Assembly: GCF_002259605.1 (NCBI RefSeq) | Contig: NZ_MWWR01000004.1 | Coordinates: 196,966 to 260,965 of the forward strand | From: Pseudoscardovia radai | GTDB taxonomy: Bacteria > Actinomycetota > Actinomycetes > Actinomycetales > Bifidobacteriaceae | DNA length: 64,000 nt | Reading direction: 5' to 3' | Shown: piece by piece, positions 45,008 to 59,249 of the stretch | Position numbering within the stretch: position 1 is the first letter of the stretch | Layout of the letters: each line of letters starts with the position of its first letter | Notes under the pieces: model-generated | Told to the model about the DNA's origin: nothing | The model's input: only the letters and a program-made list of their open reading frames with translations | Database searches by the model: none | Program-made: the position numbers and the translations under genes

Positions 45008-45916
45008 TCACGCCGCGGGCTGGGCGTGCTCGGCTTCGTCGAGGGAGGCGAATCCGCCGAGGAGGACGGTGTTGTAGATCGTGAGCTCGGTCAGGTTGCG
45101 GCCGAGGCGCACGTCATCGTCGATCATCGCATCGTAAAGGTCGAGAGTGTGCTGCGAATACGTGCCGAGTTCGCCGCGCAGGTAGGTTTCGAAACTCGTG
45201 GCGTCGCGCGTGTCGTCACTGGTGCGCAGGCGGCGCATGCCTGCGCCGAGGCGCGGATAACGTGCTGCGAAATCCGCAGCCCACGCCACCTGCCGGGCGA
45301 TGATGCGTTCCTGCTGGGCGGTGCGCGCCTCGCCGATCGCGGGCAGGAACGGCTCGAGGCGCTCGCGGTAATACACCGGATCGGTGGATGCCATCATGCG
45401 CGCGTATTTCTCGGTGAGCAGGTTGCGCCCCTCGGCCGCCGCGCCGCGCAGATCCGCGAGATAGCTCGACTTGAGGTCCTCGGGCCACGTGAGGAACTGG
45501 CTCAGGCGCATCTGGTGGAACACCGGCCAGTTGCCTTGGCACGCCGCGCGTCCGCCTTCGTTGTTCACATCCTGGAACTGCTTCCATTCCTCGCGCACGA
45601 TTGCCTCGACCAGCGGCGTTCCGCCGGGCATGCCGATGCGACGGTCCGGGTCGAGCCGCGGTGACGCGGCGTCGTCGGGTGTCGAGGCGTCGGCGGGCGT
45701 TGGCGAGGCGGGCATTGGTGCGTCCGGCGCTGTGCTTTTCGACGATTTTTCTTTCGACGATATGCGCTTCGCCATGTCCGCTGCATCCGCAGCGTTCCCG
45801 GAATCCGCGCCAGCGTCATGTGCCAGAACATCCGGTTCGTCGCCGATGCCGCCGAAATCGCTGACGAAGGCATCGTCTTTCTCATCGTGGCGATGCCCGT
45901 TGGCCCATCGTGTCAT
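45008..45916 (-). CDS. DUF4125-family protein
   Basis: The 302-residue protein starts MTRWANGHRHDEK; residues 20-95 are acidic and Ala/Pro-rich, probably disordered. The conserved part (about 100-300) starts VEAIVREEWKQFQDVNNEGGRAACQGNW and has FPVFHQMRLSQF and a mainly helical C-terminus ending LLGGFASLDEAEHAQPAA. I recognise this as the DUF4125 family; no biochemical function is known to me. Its ATG overlaps the stop of the upstream TPR-DUF4037 gene as ATGA, so the two are co-translated and likely work together. Confidence 0.8.
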   Translation of the reverse strand: MTRWANGHRHDEKDDAFVSDFGGIGDEPDVLAHDAGADSGNAADAADMAKRISSKEKSSKSTAPDAPMPASPTPADASTPDDAASPRLDPDRRIGMPGGTPLVEAIVREEWKQFQDVNNEGGRAACQGNWPVFHQMRLSQFLTWPEDLKSSYLADLRGAAAEGRNLLTEKYARMMASTDPVYYRERLEPFLPAIGEARTAQQERIIARQVAWAADFAARYPRLGAGMRRLRTSDDTRDATSFETYLRGELGTYSQHTLDLYDAMIDDDVRLGRNLTELTIYNTVLLGGFASLDEAEHAQPAA

Positions 45917-47970
45917 CGTGTTTCCTCCTTGCTTCCCGCGCCGCCGTTGCCTGCGCCGCCCTCGAAGCCGCCGCCTCCGAACGCGGCGCGCATGAGCTCC
46001 TCGACGTAGGGGCGATGCCAGTCGAGGAAGGTTTCGTCGGAGCGCGTCAGGCCCATGACGCGCAGCGTGTGCACGATCTGCCGGCACACCGAATCGACGA
46101 GCGTGGCGGCGCGGTCGGACAGCGGGTCGGCGGCCGTCAGCGCCTCGAGCTCGGCGCAGACGCCCGTCAGGCGCATGCCGGGGCGCTCGCTGAGGCGCCG
46201 CAACGCCGCGAACTGCCATTTGTAATACGGCATGTAACCCACGGGCATCGGGTTGTTCAGCAGGAAGACCAACGATGTCACCGCCGTGCAGAATTCCGCC
46301 ACGCACAGGTGCGCAGCCGGGGCGTCGCCGCGGCGCGCCATGCGCGGCAGGTTCGCCTGACCGGCCTGCGCCGCCATGCCTAGGCGCTGCGAGACGCGTC
46401 GTAGGATCTCGCCGTCCGGCATATTGCGGAACGCCTGGCGCGCATGGCTGAACGCGCCGACCGGATCGGCGAACACGCGGCCGTTCGTGGCGGCGGCGAG
46501 CGTCGGCTCGTCAAACGTCACCCACATGCGCGGGTCGTCGGGAGCCTGCGCGAGGCCCGTGACCGATTCGAAGAACTCGCCGATGCGGAACACGCCCACG
46601 CGCTTGCCCGCGCGCGGCGTTTCGAGGCGCGGGCCGAAGCCGCGGAAGGTGCGTGGCAGCGCGTCGTAATCGGATTGCAAGCGCACGCCGAACGATGCGT
46701 AGTCCTCGTCGGTCAGCCAGATGCAGAAGCCGGGGCCGAAATCGTGGTCGCGGCTGATGGCATCGTCGAAGCCGTAGCATTCCGAGCCGTGGCCCACGAG
46801 GCCGGCGGCGATGCGGCCGCGTACGTCGGCGTAGCGGCTGGCGATCATCGGCTTGCCGCATTCCTCCCAGTAGGCGCGCGCGAGGTCAAGGCCGGTGATG
46901 GTGTCGACGATTGTGGCGGGTGCGGGGGAGGGGGAGGTGTCGGGGGTTGTGTCGGGCTTTGCTTCGGGTACGGTCGTTGCGTCGGTGGTTGCGTCGCGTG
47001 TGGCGGCGGGAATATCGTGCGCCATGCCTTGCGCGGCGCTCGCCTTGTCCGGCGCCTTGCCCATCGCCTCGGTCACGGCGGACAGATTGTCGCGCGTCAC
47101 GCGGTAATACTCGCTGTCGGCGCCGTAGCGCTCGCGGATGATGCCGAGCGCCGTCGTGTAATGCCGCTGCGCCTCCGGCAACTCGCCGCGCATGAAGTGG
47201 ACCTGCGCCTCGGTGGCCTCCGCCGCCGCACGATGCGCCGAATCCAGCCCCGTTGCGTACATCGCCGTCGCCGTCGTTGCGTGCTTGAGCGCCTCGTCGA
47301 GGCGGCCCAGCGACAGCAGGCTGAGCGCGAGATTCGCATGCGTCGAGGCGATGTCGACATCGGCGGGGGAGTGAGTGGCGGCGTTATCGTCCGCGCCATC
47401 ATTGGCCTGCGACCCCAGGATTGCCAACGCCTTCGCAAACTCCTTCACGGCCTCGGCGTGGCGATCGGTGTCTTGGTAGAGCAGCGCGAGGTTGTTGTGC
47501 AGCGCCGCGAGCTCGCGACTGCCGGGCGTGAGCGTCGACTCCGCCTCCGCCAGCGCCTGGCGATACAGGTCCTCCGCCTGCTCATAGCGGCCGGCGGCGC
47601 GCAGCTCGGTCGCCGCGTTGATCAGCGTGGCGGTGAACTCGGGCGTGCCCTCGAGGCCGAGCGACAGCGCGAGTTCGATCGACTGCTGCACGAGCGGCAG
47701 GTTCTCGTCGTGGCGGCCGCGCGACCGGTAGAATCCGATGAGCTCGGCGAGTACGGCGAGGCGGCCGCGCGCGTCGGCGAGGTCGTCGGTTTGCGCGAGC
47801 GCGTCGAGGAGGAACGATTCGACCGCGTCCGTGCGATGGCTGGCGAAAAGGCCGTCGAGCGCCGCGTGGAAGCGCGGGATGTCGAAGGTGCCGGTGGGAG
47901 TGACGAGGGTTTCGGTGGAGGCGGGGGTGTTGGTGGGGATGTGGCCCGCGGCGGTGCGGTTGTCGTTCAT
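45913..47970 (-). CDS. TPR-repeat protein with DUF4037 nucleotidyltransferase-like domain
   Basis: The 685-residue protein has an N-terminal TPR array (about residues 30-310) with typical units such as NLALLYQDTDRHAEAVKEFAKAL and NLALSLLSLGRLDEALKHA. A Pro/Thr-rich linker (about 320-365) follows. The C-terminal DUF4037 domain starts TGLDLARAYWEECGKPMI; the segment GHGSECYGFDDAISRDHDFG resembles the G-S...D-x-D motif of nucleotidyltransferases. It would be a peptide-sensing or scaffold protein fused to a putative NTase. It is transcribed with DUF4125, 4-bp overlap. The start at 47970 was chosen because the upstream in-frame part is a family B repeat. Confidence 0.8.
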   Translation of the reverse strand: MNDNRTAAGHIPTNTPASTETLVTPTGTFDIPRFHAALDGLFASHRTDAVESFLLDALAQTDDLADARGRLAVLAELIGFYRSRGRHDENLPLVQQSIELALSLGLEGTPEFTATLINAATELRAAGRYEQAEDLYRQALAEAESTLTPGSRELAALHNNLALLYQDTDRHAEAVKEFAKALAILGSQANDGADDNAATHSPADVDIASTHANLALSLLSLGRLDEALKHATTATAMYATGLDSAHRAAAEATEAQVHFMRGELPEAQRHYTTALGIIRERYGADSEYYRVTRDNLSAVTEAMGKAPDKASAAQGMAHDIPAATRDATTDATTVPEAKPDTTPDTSPSPAPATIVDTITGLDLARAYWEECGKPMIASRYADVRGRIAAGLVGHGSECYGFDDAISRDHDFGPGFCIWLTDEDYASFGVRLQSDYDALPRTFRGFGPRLETPRAGKRVGVFRIGEFFESVTGLAQAPDDPRMWVTFDEPTLAAATNGRVFADPVGAFSHARQAFRNMPDGEILRRVSQRLGMAAQAGQANLPRMARRGDAPAAHLCVAEFCTAVTSLVFLLNNPMPVGYMPYYKWQFAALRRLSERPGMRLTGVCAELEALTAADPLSDRAATLVDSVCRQIVHTLRVMGLTRSDETFLDWHRPYVEELMRAAFGGGGFEGGAGNGGAGSKEETR

Positions 47971-48023
47971 GACTCCAGTGTACGTTCCGCGGCCGTCCGT
48001 CTCGCGATGCGCGGCCTCTGCGG

Positions 48024-48354
48024 AACAATGTGATGGCTTGCGGACGCAAATCGTGTGATTGTGCCGTTCGGAGCCCGTTTTGTGTCCGTTTCCCATCACA
48101 TTGTTGCGGAAGAAGGCGGCGTCCGGTCGGGTCTTCCGCTGGTTTGGCGTTCGGCGGGTGTTGCGGCACCCACTTTGGGCGATTTTGGGGTGGTTTTGAC
48201 GATTTCAGGGTCTGGAATGGCGCAAAGTGGGTGTCGGGACGCCCACTTTGGGTGGTTTGCCGGGTTCCTTTTAACAATGTGATGGCTTGCGGACAGAAAT
48301 CGTACGATTGTGCCGCCAAAACCCTGTTTTGTGTCCGTTTCCCATCACATTGTT
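48024..48354. repeat. Two 82-nt elements (family B) flanking two family C repeats
   Basis: Family B copies of the AACAATGTGATGG type lie at 48024-48105 and 48273-48354, each exactly 82 nt. Between them are two family C units (near 48153 and 48226, 73 bp apart). The composite fills the 478-bp gap upstream of the TPR-DUF4037 gene. Confidence 0.85.
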
Positions 48355-48448
48355 GCGGGAGGCGGTGGCGTCCGGCGGTGTTTCGGACCGGTTTGGCGTT
48401 GGGCGGGTGTTGCCGCGCGCAGTCGCCCCGCCGCCCCGGATAAACAAG

Positions 48449-48530
48449 TGCGCGAGAAGGGACTTGAACCCTCACGTCAAAAGACACAGGAACCTAAATC
48501 CTGCGCGTCTACCGATTCCGCCACTCGCGC
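48449..48530 (-). tRNA. tRNA-Leu (anticodon TAG)
   Basis: Class II tRNA on the minus strand: acceptor GCGCGAG with CTCGCGC, D-arm GGCGGAATCGGTAGACG, anticodon stem CAGGA/TCCTG with loop TTTAGGT (anticodon TAG, reads CUA), long variable arm, T-arm with GGTTCAAGTCC. CCA not encoded. Confidence 0.96.
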
Positions 48531-48617
48531 TGCGCATGGAAAGATCTGAAAGAACCCCCATTGCATTGAAAATCTCGTGCACGAAAAAATCCCGGTCAAT
48601 CGGCCGGGATTTCAGGG

Positions 48618-48690
48618 AGCCACTTGGCAGAATCGAACTGCCGACCTGCTCATTACGAGTGAGCCGCTCTACCGACTGAGCTAAAGTGGC
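48618..48690 (-). tRNA. tRNA-Thr (anticodon CGT)
   Basis: Class I tRNA on the minus strand: acceptor GCCACTT with AAGTGGC, D-arm TAGCTCAGTCGGTAGAGC, anticodon loop with CGT (reads ACG), T-arm with GGCAGTTCGATTCTGCC. Discriminator T, no CCA. Confidence 0.96.
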
Positions 48691-49001
48691 ATGCCGCGCT
48701 CGTAGAAGCGCCATGCACAGTTAACAAAGCATAATGCTTTTTCACGATTTGTCCAATCGAGAATAGAAAGTCGCTTGGGAAACACTGAAAAGACGCGAAA
48801 ATCGTCCCATTTTCGCGCGTGTCGCGCGGGCAGGACGGAGCGGCGGCGGGCAGGACGGGGCGCGGCGGGCGAGACGGCGCGGCAGGACAGGACGGGACGG
48901 GCGCGGCGGAGGCCGACACAGAGCATGCGCCGAGGCAGCGGAACTCGCTTCCGCGCATGTCGAGGCGCGCGGCGGGGCACGCGGTGTGAGAAGATGGGCG
49001 C
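48691..49001. other. Gap between tRNA-Thr and the guanylyltransferase gene
   Basis: This 311-bp stretch holds an AT-rich part next to the tRNA (promoter of the two minus-strand tRNAs is expected there, TTGTCC-like boxes are weak) and then about 120 bp of direct GGCAGGACGG-type GC-rich repetition (48825-48910). No ORF is credible. Confidence 0.5.
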
Positions 49002-50129
49002 ATGACTGGCGAAAAGATTGACGACTTCTACGCAATAATCCCCGCGGGCGGCGTCGGCTCGCGCCTGTGGCCGATCAGCCGCAAGAACAGGCCGAAGTTT
49101 CTCTACGATTTCCTTGGCTCGGGCAGCACGCTGATTCAGTCCACCTACCTGCGCCTCGTGGCGCTGGCGGGCGAGGGGCACGTGGTCGTGAGCACGGGGG
49201 AGAAGCATGTGGACGCCGTGCGCGAGCAGATCCCGGCCCTCGCCGACGACGCCGTGTTCGCCGAGCCCGTCGGCCGCGATTCCACGGCCGCGATCGCCCT
49301 GGCCACGGCGATTCTCGCGCGTCGCCACGGCGACGACATCGTGGTCGGCTCCTTCGCCGCGGACCACGTGATCCGCGACCAGGCCGCCTTCGCGAAATCC
49401 GTGCGCGAGGCCGTCGCCGCCGCCCGCGCCGGCTACGTGTGCACAATCGGCATCGCGGCGTCGCGTCCGTCCACGGCCTTCGGCTACATCCGCAAGGGCG
49501 ACTCGCTCGCATCGTCCGTCCCCGACGCGCCCGACGCCTTCACGGTGCGCGAATTCGTCGAGAAGCCCGACGCCGCCACGGCGCAGGCCTATCTCATCAC
49601 CGGCGACTACCACTGGAACGCCGGCATGTTCGTCATGCGCGCCCGCACGCTGCTCGACCGCCTCGCACAGTACAAGCCGCAGATGGCGCAGCAGATCGCG
49701 CAGATCGCCGATGCCTGGGACACGCCGCGCCGCGCAGAGACGATGGCCTCCGTATGGCCCGCCATCGAGAAAATCGCCTTCGACTACTCCATCGCCGAGC
49801 CGCTCGCCGCGGAAGGCGGCGTCGCGATGGTCCCCGGCGGCTTCGGCTGGGACGACATCGGCGACTTCAACTCCCTCGCGGCGCTGCTGCCAAGCCACAA
49901 CGCGCAGAACATCAAGCTTCTCGGCGACCCCGACAACCTCGTCCAGCTGGACTCCGCCGGCGACGTCATCGTGACGGAGGCGGGCCGCACCATCGCGCTG
50001 CTCGGCGTCAACGACATGGTGGTGGTCGACACGCCCGACGCGCTGCTCGTCGCGCCCCGTGCGCGCAGCCAGGAGGTCAAGGCGATGGTGGCGAAGCTGC
50101 AGGAGATCGGCCGCGACGATATCCTCTGA
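49002..50129 (+). CDS. manC: Mannose-1-phosphate guanylyltransferase
   Basis: It makes GDP-mannose from mannose 1-phosphate and GTP. The 375-residue protein has the nucleotide-binding IIPAGGVGSRLWPISRKNRPKF, the metal-binding VGSFAADHVI (AADH), the sugar-binding FVEKPD, NAGMFVMRA and FGWDDIGDF. It lacks the phosphomannose isomerase domain of bifunctional enzymes. The product would feed mannosylation or exopolysaccharide synthesis; no mannosyltransferase is adjacent. pgi follows after 163 bp. Confidence 0.93.
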   Translation: MTGEKIDDFYAIIPAGGVGSRLWPISRKNRPKFLYDFLGSGSTLIQSTYLRLVALAGEGHVVVSTGEKHVDAVREQIPALADDAVFAEPVGRDSTAAIALATAILARRHGDDIVVGSFAADHVIRDQAAFAKSVREAVAAARAGYVCTIGIAASRPSTAFGYIRKGDSLASSVPDAPDAFTVREFVEKPDAATAQAYLITGDYHWNAGMFVMRARTLLDRLAQYKPQMAQQIAQIADAWDTPRRAETMASVWPAIEKIAFDYSIAEPLAAEGGVAMVPGGFGWDDIGDFNSLAALLPSHNAQNIKLLGDPDNLVQLDSAGDVIVTEAGRTIALLGVNDMVVVDTPDALLVAPRARSQEVKAMVAKLQEIGRDDIL

Positions 50130-50292
50130 CATGCGGGCGGCGCTCCGAACGATTCCACGATTCCCTCCTCTGGCGCAACCCATTCCACGCGCCCGCGCCA
50201 GGGGCCTGTTCTGTCCTTTGCGTGAGTACATTATTGAGAGGAACGTTTAGGGCCCACAAGCCCTCAGTGACCATAAGGAAAGGACCAGCATA

Positions 50293-51990
<1,698 letters not shown>

Positions 51991-52088
51991 GGCGCGCGTC
52001 GCGGCATGCCATGGCGGCTTGTCGTGACGGCATACGATATGCCGTGCCGTCATGCATACGATGACGCCATCGCATGCTGAGGCATCAG

Positions 52089-52112
52089 GGCCCCGGAGGA
52101 ATCCGGGGCCCT
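52089..52112 (+). terminator. Intrinsic terminator of pgi
   Basis: GGGCCCCGGA pairs with TCCGGGGCCC around a GGAA loop, followed by TTTGT, about 100 bp past the pgi stop. The remaining rho leader (52113-52482) has a candidate promoter (TTGCAT at 52247, TATTGT at 52270, 17-bp spacer) and a GAAGCGCTTCGAGGAAGCTTC hairpin. Confidence 0.8.
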
Positions 52113-52482
52113 TTGTCATGCCTGCGCGGCGACATTCGCATAAGACATTCGCATAAGGCGCGGCTTCCGGAGGGCGCGCGCATCGTGGACACGCCGTATA
52201 TCGTGCATCTTTCCCGTCTCCGGCGCTCATCCGCGTGGCGTGCAGCTTGCATTGGTCGCCGGCTGTTATTATTGTGTCTGACAGCTCAGGAGTTAGGAAG
52301 CGCTTCGAGGAAGCTTCATTCACATCCATTTATCTGATTGACATGGTCTTCGGGCGTTCGTAGCACAGCACTCGGCTCCTGGCACAAGAGGCGGAATGGT
52401 TTCTGCCTCGGTATCTTATGGAAATTCCGGCATCGCAATGACGATATTCGCATGGCCGGGAGCAGCGAAAGGTACATCGGAA

Positions 52483-54525
52483 GTGGCAGATAGCCAGAAT
52501 CTTTCAACAATGACGGTCGCGGAGCTCCGTGAAAAGGCCAAGGATATGGGCCTGAAGGGCTTTACCGCGCTGAGGAAATCCGACTTGGTCTCGCTTGTGG
52601 CCTCTGCGCAGGAGCAGGGCGACTCGCAGGCCAGCGCGGTCTCCGTCGCAACCCAGGCGATGGCGGCACAGGCTTTGGACGAATCACCCAGTTACGGGAG
52701 CTCCGCTCAGGGAGGGATGAGGAAGAGCCTGCCGCTTCTCGATCTTCCCGAGCCCAGGAACCGCACGCGTGAGGACAGCGCCCAGACCTCCGAGGCCACG
52801 CGCGACGACAGCGCCGGCGAGGTGCGTGTGCCCCGCTTTGCAGGCGCGCGCCGCGTGACCCGCGACGCAGGCCGCCCCACGCATGACGATTCCAAGAACG
52901 CGCACACCGAGACGCGCGACCGTGGCGCCTCCCTCCAGACCGGTCAGCTCGACCTTGACCTCGATCTGCCGCGTCGCCGCCATCGCAACGCGGAGAACCG
53001 CGGCGAGAACCGCCGTCGCGTCAGCGCAGCCAGCGAGCTCGACAACATCCTCGCGAGCCTGCCGAGCCGTTCCGGCGAGCAGCCGGTGCCCGGCCCGCAG
53101 GGCGGCGACCAGCGCCGTGCCCAGCGTGGCGATCGTGACACCCGTGACGCCCGACAGGACCGTGCCATGCGCGACAACCGCGACCGCCGCGGCATGCGCC
53201 AGGGCCGCATGCGCGACGACCGCGACGAGCGAGCGAATCGTGACAACCGCATGGACCGCCAGGGCCGCCAGGGCCGCGACCGCTACGCCGACAGGTCCGA
53301 CCGCTTCGACCGCCAGAACCGCGACGACCGCCGCATGCGCGCCGACGAGCGTCAGGACAACCTCGTCGCCGTCGCGGGCATCGTGGACGTGCTCGACTCC
53401 TACGCGTTCATCCGCACCTCCGGCTACCTGCCGGGCCCGAACGACGTGTATGTGTCGATGAGCCAGGTGCGCAAGTACGGTCTGCGCAAGGGTGACGCGG
53501 TGCGCGGCTACACGCGCGCCAACAATAACAACGACGGCGGCAACAATCGCAACAACCGCAACGCGCACCAGAAGTTCGTGCCGCTGCAGTCCCTCGAGAC
53601 CATCAACGGCATGAGCGTGGAGGAGGCGGCGCAGCGCCCGCAGTTCAGCAAGCTCACGCCGCTGTATCCGCAGGAGCGCCTCAGGATGGAGACCACGCCG
53701 AACCGCCTCGTCGGCCGCATGATCGACCTGTGCGCGCCGATCGGCAAGGGCCAGCGCGGACTTATCGTGTCTCCGCCGAAGGCCGGCAAGACCATCACGC
53801 TGCAGCAGATCGCCAACGCCATCACCACGAACAACCCCGAGGTGCATCTCATGGTCGTGCTCGTGGACGAGCGACCCGAGGAAGTCACCGATATGCAGCG
53901 CACGGTGCAGGGCGAGATCATCTCCTCCACCTTCGACCGTCCGGCCAGCGACCACACCATCGTGGCCGAGCTCGCCATCGAGCGCGCCAAGCGCCTCGTG
54001 GAGCTGGGGCAGGACGTGGTTGTGCTCCTCGACTCCATGACCCGCCTCGCGCGCGCCTACAACATCGCGGCGCCCGCCTCCGGCCGCATCCTGTCGGGCG
54101 GCGTGGACGCGCAGGCGCTGTACCCGCCGAAGAAGTTCTTCGGCGCGGCGCGCAACATCGAGAACGGTGGCTCGCTGACGATCATCGCGTCGGCGCTGGT
54201 GGAAACCGGCTCCAAGATGGACGAGGTGATCTTCGAGGAATTCAAGGGCACCGGCAATATGGAGCTGCGCCTGTCGCGCGAGCTCGCCGAGAAGCGCATG
54301 TTCCCGGCCATCGACATCAATGCGTCCGGCACGCGCCGCGAGGAGCTCATCACCGATCCCAAGGAGCTCATGATCATCTACCGCCTGCGCCGTGCGCTCG
54401 GCGGCATGGAGGTGGAGCAGGCGTACAACGCCATCGTTCCGCGCATGAAGAAGACCGCGTCCAACCGCGACTTCCTCGCCGCGCTGGCCTCCGGTCAGAA
54501 TCCGGCCGCCGTTCCCTCCGCGTAA
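52483..54525 (+). CDS. rho: Transcription termination factor Rho
   Basis: Rho is a hexameric RNA helicase that ends many transcripts. With the GTG at 52483 the protein has 680 residues starting [23 protein letters not shown], the conserved Rho N-terminal LEM-like motif. An ATG at 52396 keeps the frame, but the codons between have low third-position GC, unlike the rest. An insertion at about residues 60-300 is rich in Arg/Asp/Asn ([34 protein letters not shown]). Then follow the RNA-binding cold-shock-like domain ([32 protein letters not shown]), P-loop VSPPKAGKT, Walker [16 protein letters not shown], and the Q/R loops. Rho leaders often attenuate their own transcription, which the long leader here would allow. 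Confidence 0.97.
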   Translation: MADSQNLSTMTVAELREKAKDMGLKGFTALRKSDLVSLVASAQEQGDSQASAVSVATQAMAAQALDESPSYGSSAQGGMRKSLPLLDLPEPRNRTREDSAQTSEATRDDSAGEVRVPRFAGARRVTRDAGRPTHDDSKNAHTETRDRGASLQTGQLDLDLDLPRRRHRNAENRGENRRRVSAASELDNILASLPSRSGEQPVPGPQGGDQRRAQRGDRDTRDARQDRAMRDNRDRRGMRQGRMRDDRDERANRDNRMDRQGRQGRDRYADRSDRFDRQNRDDRRMRADERQDNLVAVAGIVDVLDSYAFIRTSGYLPGPNDVYVSMSQVRKYGLRKGDAVRGYTRANNNNDGGNNRNNRNAHQKFVPLQSLETINGMSVEEAAQRPQFSKLTPLYPQERLRMETTPNRLVGRMIDLCAPIGKGQRGLIVSPPKAGKTITLQQIANAITTNNPEVHLMVVLVDERPEEVTDMQRTVQGEIISSTFDRPASDHTIVAELAIERAKRLVELGQDVVVLLDSMTRLARAYNIAAPASGRILSGGVDAQALYPPKKFFGAARNIENGGSLTIIASALVETGSKMDEVIFEEFKGTGNMELRLSRELAEKRMFPAIDINASGTRREELITDPKELMIIYRLRRALGGMEVEQAYNAIVPRMKKTASNRDFLAALASGQNPAAVPSA

Positions 54526-54601
54526 AGGCTGAGGTCGGCTGGGGCTGGCTGGGGCTTTGGCCTAGGGTTGGCCCGAGGCTGGCTCCGACGATTGCGATAT
54601 C

Positions 54602-54706
54602 CGCCCACTTTTGCGGTCATGTGGCCGCAAAAGTGGGCGTTTTGCGTATGGCGGGCGGTTGGTGGTTGCGGTAATGGGGTAGTTTTGCGGTGAGTTGGCC
54701 GCAAAA
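54602..54706. repeat. Two family D palindromes after rho
   Basis: The first (54602-54639) has 14-15-bp arms CGCCCACTTTTGCGG and its complement; the second has TTTTGCGG (54683) and CCGCAAAA (54699). They lie 74 bp apart. They occupy the 480-bp gap between rho and thiC together with the thiC terminator; no coding region is seen. Confidence 0.85.
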
Positions 54707-54807
54707 GTGGGGTGATGCGGTGGTTTGGAGGTTGGCTGGGCGGTTGGTGGGCAGCGCCTCGGTTGGGAGATTGGTTGTCGGTGCCGCGATGCCGCGGGTA
54801 TGGAAAA

Positions 54808-54835
54808 GGCCTGCGGGAAGGCAGTCCCGCAGGCC
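54808..54835 (-). terminator. Intrinsic terminator downstream of thiC
   Basis: GGCCTGCGGGA pairs with TCCCGCAGGCC; read on the minus strand TTTTCC follows. It lies 170 bp past the thiC stop. Confidence 0.8.
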
Positions 54836-55008
54836 ATAAGATCCGCGCGGCGGAAGAAGGGAACCGCCGGCAGGTCTATGCGACGCGACGCCGGGCAGGG
54901 CTCGCGTCGCACGTCTGTGTTTTCTGTTGTGTTTTCCGTTGTGCGGCCGCGGTTATGCGGCCGCGCGCAGTGTGCACGATGTTCACGATGTTCGCACGGA
55001 GAGCGGGA

Positions 55009-57931
<2,923 letters not shown>

Positions 57932-58049
57932 GGGCGCGCCTGGGTTTCGGGCCTTTGTGCGCGAGAGCCGGCGGGTGGGCTCCGGTGCGTGAGATTCGGC
58001 GTGGGGTCCGGCGACGTCGGAAGCCCATACCAGTGTTGTCGTTTTTCAT

Positions 58050-58486
58050 AACGGTGGTACGGCTTTCGGACCGATTCCCATCCGCACGCTTCCTCGCGAA
58101 TTCAACAGTGCCTCTCACTGGCAGGGCGGTGACCAGTGAGGGCGACTGTTGGTGGGGAAGCCTAGTGTTTTCAGCGATCGTTCGTCCGACAGTGCCTCTC
58201 ACTGGCAGTGTGGCGACCAGTGAGACCGACTGTTGGTGGGGAAGCCTAGTGTTTTCAACGATCGTTCGTCCGACAGTGCCTCTCACTGGCAGGGCGGTGA
58301 CCAGTGAGGGCGACTGTTGGTGGGGAAGCCTAGTGTTTTCAACGATTGTTTTCTCAACGGTGCCTCTCACTGGCACTGTGGCGACCAGTGAGACCGACTG
58401 TTGGCGGGGGCATCGTTGGGAATGGGTGGGTTTCTGGTTAACGATGCCTCTTACTGGCAGTGTGGCCGCCAGTGAGAGGCATCGTT
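58050..58486. repeat. Half family B element and five-unit family A array with 84-bp period
   Basis: A left half of a family B element (AACGGTGGTACGG, 58050) precedes five 47-nt palindromes starting at 58104, 58188, 58272, 58356 and 58440, a period of exactly 84 bp. Spacers share GGGGAAGCCTAGTGTTTTC. Unit arms covary: AACGATGCC/GGCATCGTT in the last, AACGGTG in the fourth. The array fills the 720-bp gap between the small membrane protein and the chorismate mutase gene. Confidence 0.9.
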
Positions 58487-58651
58487 GGCGGGTGGAGAGG
58501 ATGGAGCACGGGGCGGGCACCATCTCCGATAACAAGTGGTACGGATTCCGGACCGTCGTGGCTTGTGAGACTCGCGTGGTTTCCCGGCTCGCGTGGTTTA
58601 TCTGGCGTGCGGGTTTACGCGAACGGCGCGGGGAATGGGTAAGCTGGGCGT

Positions 58652-59158
58652 ATGAGTGAAACGACTACGGGCGAGTGGCCTGAGGGCCAGAGCAATTCCT
58701 TCCAGCATGATGAATCCGCCGCGACGCGCACCGATGCGCGCTCCGGCATCGCATCCGTCGCGGCATCCGCCGCGGCATCCGCATCCGCCACGCCGACCGA
58801 GCGCACGACCACGATCGAGTCGGCCGACACTCCGCGCACGCATGCGGCGGTGAAGCAGATCGAGGCGTTGCGCTCCACGATCGACAACATCGATGCGGCC
58901 GTCATCCACCTGCTCGCCGAGCGTTTCAAGGCCACGTCGCGCGTCGGCGTGCTCAAGGCCCAGGCTGGCTTCGCCCCGGCCGACCTGCAGCGTGAGGAAC
59001 AGCAGATCGAGCGTCTGCGCAGCATCGCCCGCGACGCGGGTCTCGACATGCAGATCGCCGAGATGTACAAGCAGTTCGTGGTCGAGGAGGCCAAGAAGCG
59101 CCACCAGCGCATCATCGACGCCGGTGGCGATCCCGGCACGCTCGACGTCTACGCCTGA
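58652..59158 (+). CDS. Chorismate mutase (AroQ type)
   Basis: It rearranges chorismate to prephenate for phenylalanine and tyrosine synthesis. The 168-residue protein has a Ser/Ala/Thr-rich N-terminus (residues 1-65) and an AroQ helical domain (about 70-155): ALRSTIDNIDAAVIHLLAERFKATSRVGVLKAQAG, then the second helix with IERLRSIARDAGLDMQIAEMYKQFVVEEAKKRHQRI. Key residues for substrate binding (R, K and E/Q of the AroQ fold) are visible. The N-terminal extension is long for the family. No prephenate dehydratase is adjacent. Confidence 0.92.
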   Translation: MSETTTGEWPEGQSNSFQHDESAATRTDARSGIASVAASAAASASATPTERTTTIESADTPRTHAAVKQIEALRSTIDNIDAAVIHLLAERFKATSRVGVLKAQAGFAPADLQREEQQIERLRSIARDAGLDMQIAEMYKQFVVEEAKKRHQRIIDAGGDPGTLDVYA

Positions 59159-59249
59159 TTGCACGGAAGGGTGACGCCGCGCCGTAGAATAGGGTCCCGT
59201 CACTGCGTCGCAACGGCGCCGATTCCAGCAGAGAGCATTCCGAGGCAAG

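Noticed and set aside
52396-52482. N-terminal extension of Rho from the ATG at 52396
   Set aside because: Third-position GC of these 29 codons is low compared with the gene and the sequence before MADSQN shows no family similarity; the GTG at 52483 fits known Rho starts better.
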